DNA of 64,000 nucleotides. Source: Diplocarpon mali (taxonomy: Eukaryota; Ascomycota; Leotiomycetes; Helotiales; Drepanopezizaceae). The DNA is taken from positions 62,001 through 126,000 of the forward strand of contig JAENRP010000066.1 in assembly GCA_024741835.1 (NCBI GenBank). Reading direction: 5' to 3'. A model generated the notes under the pieces. It made no database searches, was not told where the DNA came from, and worked only from the letters and a program-made list of their open reading frames with translations. The position numbers and the translations under genes are program-made. Shown here piece by piece: positions 33,969 through 45,985 of this stretch. Numbering within the stretch: the stretch's first letter is position 1; every line of letters starts with the position of its first letter.

Positions 33969-35288
33969 TCACTCGGAACTGCCAGTTGGAATTTCCTTCT
34001 CAGCGTGCACCTCGGCGAGTACCGACTCTATCTCTTTCAATAACCTCGTAACCTCTTGCTCGGTTCCAACTGTGATCCTCAAGCAGCCCAAACAGCCATG
34101 CTCCTTTCCTCTGAATCTGACAACCACTCCTCGTTTCTCGGCTAATCGCTCATACACTTTCAATGCTGTCACATTGTCAGGCTGCCCTTGGGTGTCGAGC
34201 ATTTCTACCAGTAAGAAGTTACTGGCCGTGCCACCTCTAAACCTTCCCACACCCTTAACCTTTGGTAGCTCTTCTAGCAGCCGTCTCCTTTGCTGTATGA
34301 TATTTTCTTTGTTCAGCTCTAAAGCTCGTAGGCCATCCTTCGTCAAAGCCGATATAGCAATCTCACTACTAGGATTAGCGATATTGTACGGCGCCTTCAT
34401 ACTATTCAGCAAGCGAGCAATCGGCTCTGACGTAAATGCAGCACCCAGTCGTATCCCAGCAAGCCCAAAGGCTTTAGACATTGTTTGCATAACTACCAGG
34501 TTTGGCCACTCCGATACCCATTCCGCCAGCGATGAGCCTTCCGGCGCAAAGTCTATGTATGCCTCGTCCAGCACCACAACTCCGTTCCAAGTCGGGTGTT
34601 CCAATACGTGCTGCAGATCTCCTTTATTGATCAAGGACCCGGTGGGGTTGCCGGGCGAGCAGACGTATATGAGCTTAATATTCGAGGCTCCGGGAGAGGA
34701 GAGGGTGGAAGTAATTGCTGGCACGTCGATGGCGAATTCTGGAGCGGGAAGTAATGGGATCCTGATGAGCCCAACATCGTTCACTTGTGCAGATACAGAG
34801 TACATCCCGTATGTTGGTGGACAAACGATAATCTTGTCCCGCCCAGGCACGCAGAAGCAGCGGAGGAGCGCATCGATTGCCTCATCACTTCCAACCCCTA
34901 CAAATAAGTTCTGAGGTGTGATATTCTTTAATGTGTGGACGTGGGTGTTTCGCAGTTTACAAAGAAGCTCTTTGAGGGACTGTTGGTGGGGGTCTGGGTA
35001 CCGGTGCAAGCCAAAGAGATTGACGTGAGTTTTTCCGTGTTTGCGCTCGTCAGGGAAGCTGGAGCGATTAAAAGGGAGGGCCGGGCCGAAGGCATTTTCG
35101 TTGGCATCAAGAAGAATATTTGTGCCATCGTCTTTATAGTCACTATAGTGGGGTGCGTCAACAAAGTCAAAGTCATTACAGATGCTGGATGGCGGTACTT
35201 ACTCGCGTGCACACCGATATGGTTCTAATGCCAGTATATTTGGGCGAGCGCAAGTTCTCAAATTGAAAGGGAACATTTTTCTTGCCAT
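33969..35288 (-). CDS. HIS5: Histidinol-phosphate aminotransferase
   Basis: Model: complement(join(33969..35142, 35203..35288)), 419 residues, one 60-bp intron (GTAAGT..CTATAG). It is a class I/II PLP aminotransferase that turns imidazole acetol-phosphate into histidinol-phosphate in histidine synthesis. Family marks: RPNILALEPYRCARDDYKDD at the N-terminus, NILLDANENAFGP, LHRYPDPHQQ, FVGVGSDEAIDALLRCFC, YVCSPGNPTGSLI, VVVLDEAYIDFAPEGSS, and the PLP lysine (about Lys252) in MQTMSKAFGLAGIRLGAAF. LRITVGTEQEV closes the small domain. The first exon is short and gives M at 35288; a second Met four codons later is possible. No clear Gcn4-type TGACTC box was found in the near upstream region. Confidence 0.96.
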
Positions 35289-38060
35289 TTTGTCGTGATG
35301 TAGAAAAATTGGTGTGGATGGCGGGGTCGGAGGGGTCGGAGGGGTCGGAACTATTTGAAGCTCTACATCCGTTGTCGGAAGGTCTTGCCAAGTGCCAATC
35401 AGCAGAAGCCTTGGGTGTGGGGTAATTCCAGTACAAGTATATGTTCTGAGGTTGAACTCCTATCACTATGCTTCACCAGCTTAAAAGTCCACCATCATAT
35501 TGGCAGTGATTGCCAGCATTGGTTTGCTTGCAAGTCTCATCGATGTGCTTCCCTACGGTAACAGTCAACTAATATTAGTCATTTGCTCTCTTTACACCAA
35601 AAATAGCGTTTTATACCTTCTCCCGCTAGTAAACGGCTCTTAAAAACTTGATGTTTGAACTTTACATAATTCCAACTAGTATGCATAATATGCTAAGATC
35701 GTCGCGTATATACACATATACAAGTATAGTCATATATATTAATAGACTTTGCTGTTGCGTTTAGTCAAACTTGACTTTTTCTTAGCATGAAGTTCAGTAT
35801 TTTAAGGATAACTATTAGTTTAATTGCCTATATCAAGTTTTAAATATTGGAAACGACCTCAGCATATATTCATATTAATTTTATAATGTTGTTCAAGCTA
35901 CTCTTAGTTTACATATCATGAACCTTCTATCAATATAATATAAAGCTCAAGTGAAAAGGCTATGTTGGTATGAAGCGGCTGTCTGACTAATATTAGTTCA
36001 TGGACTTATTTTCTGTGGACGCTATTCTCTGGTATTGCTGCCTTTCCTTTGGACAAGATCCAGTCAGTTTAGTAGGATCTATCATTACTATCACCTGTGA
36101 GCAGTAGTCAGACATTGGCAGGCAAGTGTATTAGCGAATTCTATTATGCACATGCATTCTGACAAGACCTTATAGCTTTGAGTGGCCAGGATTTGTCAGT
36201 GACTGTACTATCTCAACTTCGCTATCACTCCTGTGGAAGTGTTTTGTCGAACTTGGCTCCATTTGCCACTTGATGGTCATTAGTCAATTGTAATATGAGT
36301 TCTGGCAGATTTCTATAGCACCATCGAGAAATCACAACCCTTTCAAACACCAAGAACTCGGATCAATGCGATATACCTTTGGTGATTGATCCTTGTATTT
36401 GTATCACTACTCGCTTCACTAACTTGCCAGAGATGAGTGCGAAACCCTCCTCATATTCCTCAAAGACTACAGCTAGATGATTCCTTTATGTGTAGCATAT
36501 CTATAAAACAATATCTTCAACACCCAGTGACCTCAATACTGTTCGTAACTTTGGCGAGTTGAATATCTCGATGCCTACTTACAGCGAGATCATAGCTGAA
36601 AGATATTTCCATTCCTAAACCTTCTGCTCCTACCAATCTAGTTCCAACGGTATTTACGGGTACGAAGTCCATTTGTTGCCTTTGTCTCCCAAACACCGTT
36701 GTTCGCAAGCCAGGTAGCAGCAGGTATTCGAGCCCAGGAGTTCGTCCTAGGAATGCTAAAACTATATTTACTTGCTGATTCATTTCTATATGGTTGACTG
36801 ATATACGAGATCTATCTAATAGCTTTTGAGTAACGTAATGTTTTGCAAACGCAAAATAGATGTAATTAGTATCACACGAGAGCTAAGGAAAGAAATCGTC
36901 TTTATATGCAGCAGGATAAGATAAACCATGTTCTACTTTCTTTCTTATATATTTTTAGGACATTAAAATATTTTTAAGAAGACGTTTGCTTTGATTGCAA
37001 TCAAGCAAGAGACTTCCGGTTATCAATTACTAGATCCATCATGTCTAATCGCTGGGCTTGAGTGCATTAATCTATATCTCTGGGAGATTTTTGTATTCAA
37101 CGCAAAGTCTTGAACTACCAAGGCTTGTGGCTTTCCCGTTTGAATGACTTCGACCAAAAATCCACCCAACCAGTAACTTAACCTCAGGTGCCATTTCTGA
37201 ATGTCAGCGCTTTGAATGCTTTACTCTCGAAATCGCCATTCATCCGTCCTCGCATCAAAGCTGATTTCTTGATGGCGACGATACTAATGATTAATCATAA
37301 ACTAATTGTCGCTTTTAGAGAAATAGATTTTGGTGAAGCTGCGTTTGATTATAGTGAGCAATAAGCCGCGAAGCTGGATCCCTATCTAAGAACTTAGGTC
37401 AAACGAGGACACCCCTGGCGTTGTGAATTTTGAGGCCAAGAGGGATTTAAGCTGGGAGGGCGCACTGGACTTCTGTATATGACAGACACAAGAAATTAAG
37501 GCCAAATTAATCCTAACTCTTGACGAATATCTCATAAAAGACATAGTACCAGCTGTTCACCGGGAGAGTTGCCAGTTAATCTCCACGCGAGCTATGGTAC
37601 TTCCTTAAGACTGTTCAAACATCCGTGGCCTACGTCTTACTTTGTATTTATCATAATCGAAAGTATGAATTAAAAGGTATACACAGAAAATTTTGTGTCG
37701 ATATTATCTAGCGCCCTGAAAACACCTGGTTTTAGTCACGTGATAATGTAAACAACAATATCACGACTTCAGTGTCGTTTCGACTCTGAGCACTGGATAT
37801 TCAGTGCCTAAGATACGGTTATCCCGGCTAAAATATAGGCCGTCACTCTCCAATAATCTTTTCACCAAGTCTTATTTAAAGGAAATATCTGTATACGCGT
37901 TTACCCTGCTCTCGAGGACTCCAAGAACACTTCCTCTGTTTTCCTAAACTAATGCTGGCTTTGAGTCTGCTTTCATCTTGAGAGAAGCTAAAGAAGCGCT
38001 ACTCTAGCGCCGTTGCTGGGCCAGAGCTAGAGCCTCACGACGCCCACGAAGGCGAGGCTT
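35289..38060. other. AT-rich gene-free block
   Basis: From about 35550 to 38000 the DNA is AT-rich, with stops in all frames and many TA-rich motifs. A 9-bp repeat GGGGTCGGA (three copies) lies at about 35325-35350. No complete element ends were recognised. The only longer ATG frame is listed at 36517-36783. Confidence 0.5.
36517..36783 (-). pseudogene. Orphan 88-codon coding fragment in AT-rich DNA
   Basis: An ATG frame whose peptide (MNQQVNIVLAFLGRTPGLEY ... MDFVPVNTVGTRLVGAEGLG) looks protein-like and has higher GC than the DNA around it. No splice signals or flanking exons extend it, and no family is recognised. A stranded fragment of a transferred or decayed gene is likeliest. Confidence 0.3.
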
Positions 38061-38936
38061 CGCACAATGCTTCAGTCTCGTCCAACTCCCCAAAAACAAC
38101 ACACCTCCACCTCAACCCAAGCACAACATGCAAGTAAAGGGACGGTGATAAATAAAATAAAATCATTGAATGTCATGGTACGTCTCTCAAACATTTTAAT
38201 GCGCTTCTTTCTTCCTGCACGCTTCTGTCCTCCTTCCTACACCTCTCCTACACATGGCCGCGTTCGAGGTCTGTTGACGCGAATCGCGCTCGACAACAAC
38301 GACGCGTACCTCGAGGAAATCCTCGTTTATATTCATTTTCTTTTCCCTTCCTAGTTAAAGCAGACGTAAAGCATATGTTGTCTGGATAGATGTCAGCAAG
38401 AGCCCATGGGCTCGCACACTCTCTACAGCACTTCACACTTCCCATTACCTGCTCGTGACTTCCCTTCTCCGCCATCTCTACACTACTACAAGATCCTACC
38501 ATCTGTATAGCATGCTTCTATATTACTAAATCCACCTCAACTAACTCCTCTCAAGTCCTCGGATCACAGACGGGGCTCCTGAGCAAAGTCGGAGTTCCAC
38601 TTCTCATACAAACAATACACCACTCTGGCTCGAGCTGCAACTCGCTTGGCTCCCCAAAAAAAACTTTCTAACGGAGACGCATCATTCCTAAGACCTAGCT
38701 CTCTTCCACTTGGTACCTCTCTTCACTCAAACATTCAAAGTGTCACATGGCATGGTTTCAGGCATGTGCCCCTCTTGACTCTCTACTCCCATCTGCTTGA
38801 GCTAACCTGCGTTAAAGACGGCGATGAACAAGTACATCGCTTTCCAGAAGTCTCCAACTTCTTGCCTAGGACTCATAGCTCTCGCGAGCTTCACGCGTCT
38901 CAATATCGGCGCGCGTCAAGGGCGTTATACCCTCAA
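38061..38936. other. Gene-free stretch with short coding-like patches
   Basis: A frame at 38067-38166 ends at a canonical donor (ATG|GTACGT at 38178), and a GC-rich patch at 38275-38330 reads LTRIALDNNDAYLEEIL. These could be remnants of one gene, but no acceptor joins them convincingly. Confidence 0.3.
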
Positions 38937-39021
38937 CAACATTTAAGCTTCAACAACATTTAAGCTTCAACAACATTTAAGCTCCAACAACAATTAAGCT
39001 TCAACTACACTTGAGCTTTGG
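38937..39021 (+). repeat. 17-bp tandem repeat, five units
   Basis: Units of CAACATTTAAGCTTCAA start at 38937, 38954, 38971, 38988 and 39005; the first two are identical and the last is degenerate. Confidence 0.9.
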
Positions 39022-39683
39022 TGACCAACATAAACACTTCCACAAACTTCATAGCGGATGCATTCTCAAAAAACTGTAATTTGCAATGATAATCTGTTGA
39101 GTTTTGCCATACAGTTCACTAATTATTTCACAGTCTAAAAAACATCTCATCTTCAAACGCGTCCGGCCTCTTCGGTCTGCAAAACACAAAGACCTTGTCG
39201 AGGACCAATCGTTATTTCTCCAATGGCCTTCCAAGGTCCTCGTCACAGTATCTTACTGTGTGCTAATTTACTTAAAGCAATAACCGTCCTCATTCCCACT
39301 GCAAGTAACTCACTTGCATGTGTTGAAGCTTTCGGAAGCGAGGTTCAAAGTACATACGGCATCCCAACCCAATTTTCTTCTCGTCCATGCTGACCCTCAT
39401 AACAGAAGTGTCCTCAATCAGTCAATGTCTACAAGAGGCGACACGTAGTCAACGGAGTTCCCATCTCCTCAGCACCGAGCAAATCTGCTACTGGACTCTC
39501 CAAGTCTTTTGAACCTTAGCAAACAAGAGTTTCGTCAAGTTAGGGACTGATCACCCCTCTCTCGCGGCTCTTGTTTGTTGGGGCGAGATTGACAAAGGAG
39601 GGAAAGGTACACCGAGGTTCGAGATGGTCACTCCCAACATCTCCCCTCACTAGGTGCTTCACTTCGAGTCCAGCTTCCCCCCA
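39022..39683. other. Gene-free
   Basis: No gene, repeat or element recognised in this stretch. Confidence 0.4.
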
Positions 39684-39752
39684 CATCACCGCAGCACCAC
39701 CACCACCAAACAATCATTTGCTCCCAAAGCTCACGGTGGTGCTGCGGTGATG
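39684..39752. repeat. 18-bp perfect inverted repeat (hairpin)
   Basis: Arms CATCACCGCAGCACCACC (39684-39701) and its exact reverse complement (39735-39752) enclose 33 bases. No U-tract follows; not a typical terminator context. Confidence 0.8.
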
Positions 39753-39915
39753 TTCCTCGTATTGATGCTGTTCACGTGGTAAGTCGTTCTCTCCCTGCTC
39801 CCTCTCACACGTCCTCTGATATTTCTGCTTTGAGATCAGAGCTCTGCTAACTTACTATCAGTCGCGTTTTATGTTGTTGTCATAGTTCTTGTCGAGGTTG
39901 GTGCTGTCAATAGCG

Positions 39916-39966
39916 GTGTTGTTGTCGAGGTTGTTGTTGTCGAGGTTGTTGTTGTCGAGGTCGTTG
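39916..39966 (+). repeat. 15-bp tandem repeat
   Basis: Units of TTGTTGTTGTCGAGG at 39916, 39931 and 39946, with a related unit upstream near 39885. Confidence 0.85.
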
Positions 39967-40397
39967 ATGGAGGGACTGAAACTTCACTCGGTAAGCTGGT
40001 GAAGACATTCCTCCAACTGACAGTAGGAGTTTGCTTGCCTTATGATAGGGAGTCATCTGAAGCTGTAGCATTGGTCAAGGTGAGCACTTGGTCTGTCTGA
40101 TAATCCTGGGAAGGAGCCTCGCAGGACAACAGGAGAGCTGGTGTTCCTAAGTCTTGCTGTGTTGTTAGCAACATCAAGGCCATATGGAAGTATTGATGGG
40201 TTAAACGAGGTTACGTTGCGTGCAGATATTCAAGGTCGAACTCACGACAACGTGAGATCAACTCTTGTCTATCTTTAATTGTGGAAAGATAGCCAGAAAG
40301 AAACAAATAGTAAGTCGCTCGTCACCCCAAGTCTTGACACATAGACAAGGGCAGGGCTAACTCTTAAAGTGTGTTACACCATAGCAGCCAGAGGAAG

Positions 40398-40645
40398 GAA
40401 GTCCAGACACCTAAAGGTTCTGCTTCTAGAAGTCCAGATGCCCCAGGGGTCTGCTTCTAGAAGTTTAGATACTCCAAGGGTCTGCCTCTAGAAGTCCAGG
40501 TGCTCCAGAGACCTGCTTCTAGAAGTCCAGATACCTCAGGAGTTTGCTTCCAGAAGTCCAGAAGCCCCAGGGATCTGCTTCCGGAAGCCAAGATACCTCA
40601 AGGGTCTGCTTCCAGAAGTCCAGGTGCTCCAGAGACCTGCTTCTA
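40398..40645 (+). repeat. 30-31 bp minisatellite, about eight units
   Basis: The core TCTGCTTCTAGAAGTCCAG recurs at about 40419, 40450, 40480, 40511, 40542, 40573 and 40604, with spacing of 30-31 bp. Later units carry TTCCAGAAG or TTCCGGAAG variants. Confidence 0.9.
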
Positions 40646-41620
40646 TCCTCTGATTGCCCGAGGGAAAGCAACGAATGAGGTTTCGGTGACGAGGCCCGCT
40701 CATTGTCTGACCCCGCCCCGACCTCATGTTGAGACCAGGCCTGGCCTTGCCACTGGTCGGTGATCTATGAGCGACCCCTGGTGCACCAGGAATCCACTCG
40801 TACGTAGTCGGTGGATCGATCCTCTGAATCTCCGTTTTAGCCCGGATACATCCCTGATCTCCTCGGTTCAACCTCTTGGCCTATTCCCGGGAGCTTTTCA
40901 CGCATCGGACACCTGAGTTCTCAACGCGTTTGACGTAGAGCATTCAGATGTTCTCACTTTTCCGTAAGGGCGTATCATCCACACATCGTTGTTCTACAGG
41001 TAAAGCTGGGAACCTCGAGGGGATGTTACGTAAGTTTGATCAGAAGATGCTCAAGTCTTGACTTTGAGTTCTCTCGTGGTTCGGTAGCATTCCTTGTGCT
41101 CGCAGTCCCTTCGATGGGTACCTTGACCTCTTCTACGGTGGATGATGGCGTCTCCGACTCGTATCTACTCCTGCACCATGTCAATGGCATTCCACTGCTG
41201 TTGGCTCGTTAGGTATGGGAGGTATCTAACGATCCGGTCTTGACCTGCTCCGGCTCGTCCTGGCTGGGGAGGATACAGTTCTTGAGGCGGTCGCCTGGCG
41301 TCGTCGACGAAGGAGCTTAGATATGAAGAGCTCGGGGATGACGAGTTGTTCGGCTTTCCCAGGACGCTGGGCTTGTGCAGAGGCTCTGATTCTTTGAGGG
41401 AGGAGCCCTTGATCAAGGTGAGTATCCTCCTGCTTGATGTTGCTGGTCTGTTGATCCGGCTTACCTTGCTTGGTGGCCTAGCCGGGGTGGGTTTGGTGCT
41501 GCAGGCTGTCTGTTCGGAGGTTGTGTTGTTTGGATCTGAGAGTGGATGACTGTGTGTCTATTGAGCTTGGGTGGCGGGTAACGGTGGAGGTAGCAAGATT
41601 CTAGAGATCTTAGCACGAGG
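40646..41620. other. Balanced-GC block after the minisatellite
   Basis: No sure gene. A minus-strand frame at 41165-41416 reads KGSSLKESEPLHKPSVLGKP and then a Ser/Pro-rich segment; a plus-strand frame overlaps it. Neither shows a domain. A decayed retroelement is possible but unproven. Confidence 0.35.
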
Positions 41621-43489
41621 GAACATGAACAACATCAAGACTACATCTGGTTTTCCTTGGGTAATATGATCAAATGTGACTTGCAAAAATTTCCTCCGTC
41701 TCTTCCTCGACAACCTCACAGTTTCTCAATGATTTCAAGTTCGATATTATATTCGTTGCATAGCGGGAAGCTAAGATGTACCGATTTCTCAAGCTGATAT
41801 CCCAAAAGTAGCCGAAGCATCATCTTGAAGTTCTTCAGGCTGCTATCTTTGAGACTAATGGATTTTGGTAATATGAACATTTATAATCAGTCGTCATTTG
41901 GATATTTGATTCATATAAGATATATATTTCCTCTCTCAAACCAAAGCCTTTAAGCTGCCCTACCTGACTGATCACTTTATCGGCAGATAACTAGGATTTT
42001 ACTCTTAAATTAGACTTCAAATAATCTGCGGACCTGAACTATAAGTTCACAGCCCTCATAGCCATCCCTAAGAGCTGGTATGTTTTTAACAGCTACGTTA
42101 CTCCAAAGCCAAATGAAAAATACCCGACGTATTGCACAGCTTCGCCTTTTCTGAGCGCTGCGGCAGAGGGTTTTGATCTTCCTTCAAGTTCAAGATTGAA
42201 TTAGGGCTGAGCCTGTAAAAAAAAAACACAGGAATCTAGTTTAACTTCAAATAAAGATCAAAAAGATCCTGTCTAGTAGGTTCTGGGGCTCGGAAAGAAT
42301 ATGATGTTGAGCGAGCTGCGTGCTATGGGTGCTGTTTAAAGGCGTAGAGAGTCTTCAATCTGAATCTCAAACCAGCCTTGAGGATATAGCTATGCAAATA
42401 TAATATTGCTTTTTAGTAAACATCTCGAAACGATTCCTAGTCTTTTCGAAGGTCAATTTCATACCTTGCAAGTCACGCTACTTCGGTGTCAATAAAACAT
42501 CTGCAGTCCTCTTGCTTCCATGGTCAAATCTATCGCTATGGGCCTCCAGCGCCTCTTTATAACTTCGGTCGAGTCTAATGATCCAGTTTAAATGTCTGTG
42601 GATCTTAGTAGCCTTTGCAGGAGATTTGTTGAAGATAAAAGTCCATTGAAGAGTCGGACTTTGTCCGTGGCCGCGGCTGCACGAGATTTACGGGCATAGA
42701 TCTCCGAGTAAGAGTCCACCTCTAGCATATCGCCCACTCCAGCTTTTACCGTTTCATCTGCTGGCCCACTTGATATGCCTTGGTTCCATAACAAGGGCGT
42801 TATCCGTTGGGCACGCATGCTGCATACCGAGAGTACTCTTCCCTTCGCGCGCAACGGTGCTACAGGGCGTCGATTGACGCAATGCCGTTTGGCACAAAAT
42901 CAGTTCCACCGCAGCCATAGAGGATTTTTTTTGTTTCTGCGAGGGTGGCTTGGATAAATGTTTGTTTGTAAAGGAGTGAAGTCAGATTGAGTGTCATGGC
43001 TAAGCGAGGGCTGGGCTAGTACGGCAGTAGGAGTAGTGCCGCTTTCCAGAGATTCTGCCGCCCGCCACCGCCACCTCTTGTAGTTTCTGTCAGTACACTG
43101 CCGAGATATGTACTTTACTCCAGCCACGACAGTACTAACCACACAGGCATTGACAGGTTCACAACTCGTTGTGTATTGGTTTTGAAAATACCCTCAGCGC
43201 AGATTTATGTTCGTGAAGTTTTCGATGGGCATGTACATAGACATAATTCCAGGTCTTGTTGCGTCGTGCCGCATCCGCAAATGATGACATCACACCGTCT
43301 ACCGTCTATCCGAAGCTCTTACTAATGTGCAGTAGTATATAGCCTACGAATCAACTGAATTTCCCAATCTTCAGCCGAAATATTTTACAAGTATTATTCC
43401 GATTGAGACAAGTCTTAGTTTCCTTGCGTTCCGTTTACCTCGTTTCCTACATCCTACTCAGTTTTATCAGCCCGGACTAAATCGCCCAG
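41621..43489. other. AT-rich gene-free block and ATG22 promoter
   Basis: AT-rich with stops in all frames to about 42580. A short balanced patch at 42588-42854 holds a non-ATG minus-strand frame without a family. The last 300 bp is the ATG22 promoter. Confidence 0.45.
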
Positions 43490-45502
43490 ATGGATCAGGA
43501 ACATGTAAGTCGGCGAAAACCTCGGTATGAGGAAGAGGATGTATCTTCGACTACCGCCCGGGAGTTGAGAGGATTCTATGCATATGGACTTGCGGCGGAA
43601 GTCTTCGCTGTTTGCGGGGTTGGTACGCTATCCGAGACTCTTCTTGATTATCAACATCTAAACAGTCGGCAGGATCTTTCCTCCCAATTACATTAGAGCA
43701 GTTGGCGAGAGAGAGGGGGGTCTTGTGGTCAGACAAAACCACACCGTGTATCGGCCAAGCTACCAGAGATCAAGTTTCGGCGAATATGACCAGAGTGCTT
43801 GTGAGAGCCGCTGATTCCAAGGCCAACCAATGTGTTATTCCGTCTCTGGGGAATATCACAACCTCCTCGTTTGCCATGTACACCTTCTCTATAGCTGTGT
43901 TTTTCCAGGCGCTGGCTCTTGTATCTTTCAGTGCGGTTGCAGATCATGGTTAGTTGTTCCTCGCTGGTTTTTGTGAAGCGGCTCACTCTTGTAGGTCGCT
44001 ACCGGAAGAAGTTCCTGATGGCCTTCGGCTTTTGCGGATCTATAGCTTCCATGCTTTTTATCCTTGTTGATCCTCGATTACTCCTGGTGGCCCCCCTGCT
44101 AGTTGTTGTTGGGGTGACATGTCTCGGCTCGTCCTTCGTCATTCTCAACTCGTTCCTCCCACTCCTTGTAGCGAATCATCCCAGAGTTGAACGGGCAGAT
44201 AATATTGCAGAGGAGCAAGCTTCTTCTATACCCCCACCATATTCGCCGATTTCGAGCGATAGAGCTTCTGAAGATCTGTACCCTAGCCGAGAAGTAAAAG
44301 AAGGCAAGGTGGACTCGACCGCGTTGAAGCTTTCAACGCAGATCTCTTCGAAAGGTGTTGGGATCGGATACATCGCAGCAGTCTCTGTTCAAAGTAGGTG
44401 GATTTCTGCCTGGATTTGTTATTGGAGATTGAGGACTCGGGTTGCTAGCAGCAAGGAAAATGCTGACTGTTCCATCCGCCAGTCCTCAGCATCCTTCTTC
44501 TCTTCGGCATGTCGAAGCTCTCCGTCTCTTCAACACTCCCCCTCCGACTCGTCCTCCTGATGGTTGGAATGTGGTGGATGGCTTTAACTATTCCATCTTC
44601 AATATGGCTCCGCGATAGGCCTGGTCCTCCGCTCAAGTCTACTTTCGGTCGCAATTCCTGTTGCTCCTGCCTTGGGTATATCTTCTTTGCATGGGTCTCA
44701 ACACTGAGAACACTCAAGGTCGCTGCCAAGCTCCGACAAGTAGTCATCTTCCTCGTGGGATGGTTTTTGTTATCAGATGCTATTGCTACCGTCTCCGGGA
44801 CAGCAATTCTCTTCGCTCGTACCGAGCTCAAGATGGGCACAGTAGAGATTGCGCTGCTGTCGATTACAGCCACCGGCTCGGGTATAGCAGGCGCCTTTAT
44901 CTGGCCTCTCATCTCTCGACACTTTGAGCTGAGGGCCAACAGGGCTATCGTCTGTTGTATTGGCTTGATGGAAATAATCCCGTTGTACGGCTTACTGGGC
45001 TATATCCCTTTTATCAAAGCTTGGGGAGTGGGCGGGCTGCAACAATCCTGGGAGATCTACCCGCTCGGTAAGTCAAAATCCATCATAGTATCAAGCTACT
45101 CTTTTAATCAAAATTTGGGTAGGATTCGTACACGGCTTTGTGATGGGGGGTCTTTCGTCCTACTGCAGATCGTATTTTGGCCAGCTCATACCCCCAGGAA
45201 GTGAAGCAGCTTTCTATGCGTTGTATGCTATTACTGATAAAGGAAGTTCGGCTGTAGGCCCTGCCATCGTGGGAGCTATCGTAGATGCCACGGGGTCGAT
45301 TCGGCCTGCATTCATCTTCTTGGCAGTCTTGATCGCATTGCCGGTGCCGCTGATGGCCATCGTCAATGTGGAAAAAGGACGGGATGATGCTGCTAGGATG
45401 GCTGGGATTCTCAAGGGCACCAAAGTGCGCGACGAGAGTTTTGAAGAGCAGCCAGATACGGAACTTGAAGAAGCGGAGGGCCTGATGAGAGATCACACGT
45501 AA
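43490..45502 (+). CDS. ATG22: Autophagy-related protein 22 (vacuolar amino-acid effluxer)
   Basis: Model: join(43490..43622, 43673..43948, 43995..44393, 44483..45067, 45123..45502), 590 residues; all four introns (50, 46, 89, 55 bp) have GT..AG ends and restore the frame. ATG22 is a multi-spanning MFS-like protein of the vacuole membrane that exports amino acids released when autophagic bodies are broken down. Marks: [38 protein letters not shown], a loop with [27 protein letters not shown], then [20 protein letters not shown], the disordered middle loop with [23 protein letters not shown], and [20 protein letters not shown] followed by [16 protein letters not shown] near the C-terminus. The tail is acidic. 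Convergent with a cryptic gene end at 45556. Confidence 0.95.
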
Positions 45503-45555
45503 CCTCACATCAGAATCCAGCTTAATCTTTACCTCAGCCCTGTGTACTTGAAACT

Positions 45556-45985
45556 TCACACCACCTTGCCCTGTCTCGTACCGGAACGCCGAAGCCAATC
45601 GAGGATCCAAAAGCAACATGCCACAAACACGAAATCCGCCCAGTCATATCGCCTTCTAAGTTCCCTCAATTTTCCTCGCTCCTGTGCCCTCATAACTTCT
45701 TCCCATTCATCCTGCTCGACGTTCACTCGGAAGACCATTGCAATCTTCGCCAAGCCGCAACAGAATCCCTAAAACATCAGTAAGTTACGCTCCACAACAC
45801 CATATCCAAAGACCGTCTACTTGCGTCGTCACTATCTTACCCGAAGACTGATCGCTAAAGTATTTCCGCGCATTATCAAACACCAATTCGATAACATCCA
45901 GCCCTGAAATAACCTGATCCGCAAATACCATCTGTACCTTCTACTCAGATCACACATCCGCCGTAATATCTCCACAGGCCAGCGC
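45556..45985 (-). CDS. Possible spliced small gene, C-terminal exon best supported
   Basis: A minus-strand exon ending at 45556 reads VFRVNVEQDEWEEVMRAQER, then a basic stretch and a hydrophobic segment (WADFVFVACCFWILDWL). Just upstream, another frame reads MVFADQVISGLDVIELVFDN ARKYFSDQ-like sequence (about 45880-45985), and a branch/acceptor (TTACTGATGTTTTAG at about 45772) separates them. A GTGACG donor would join them in frame; the better GTAAGA donor would not. The peptide looks genuine but the exon model is unresolved. No family recognised. Confidence 0.3.
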
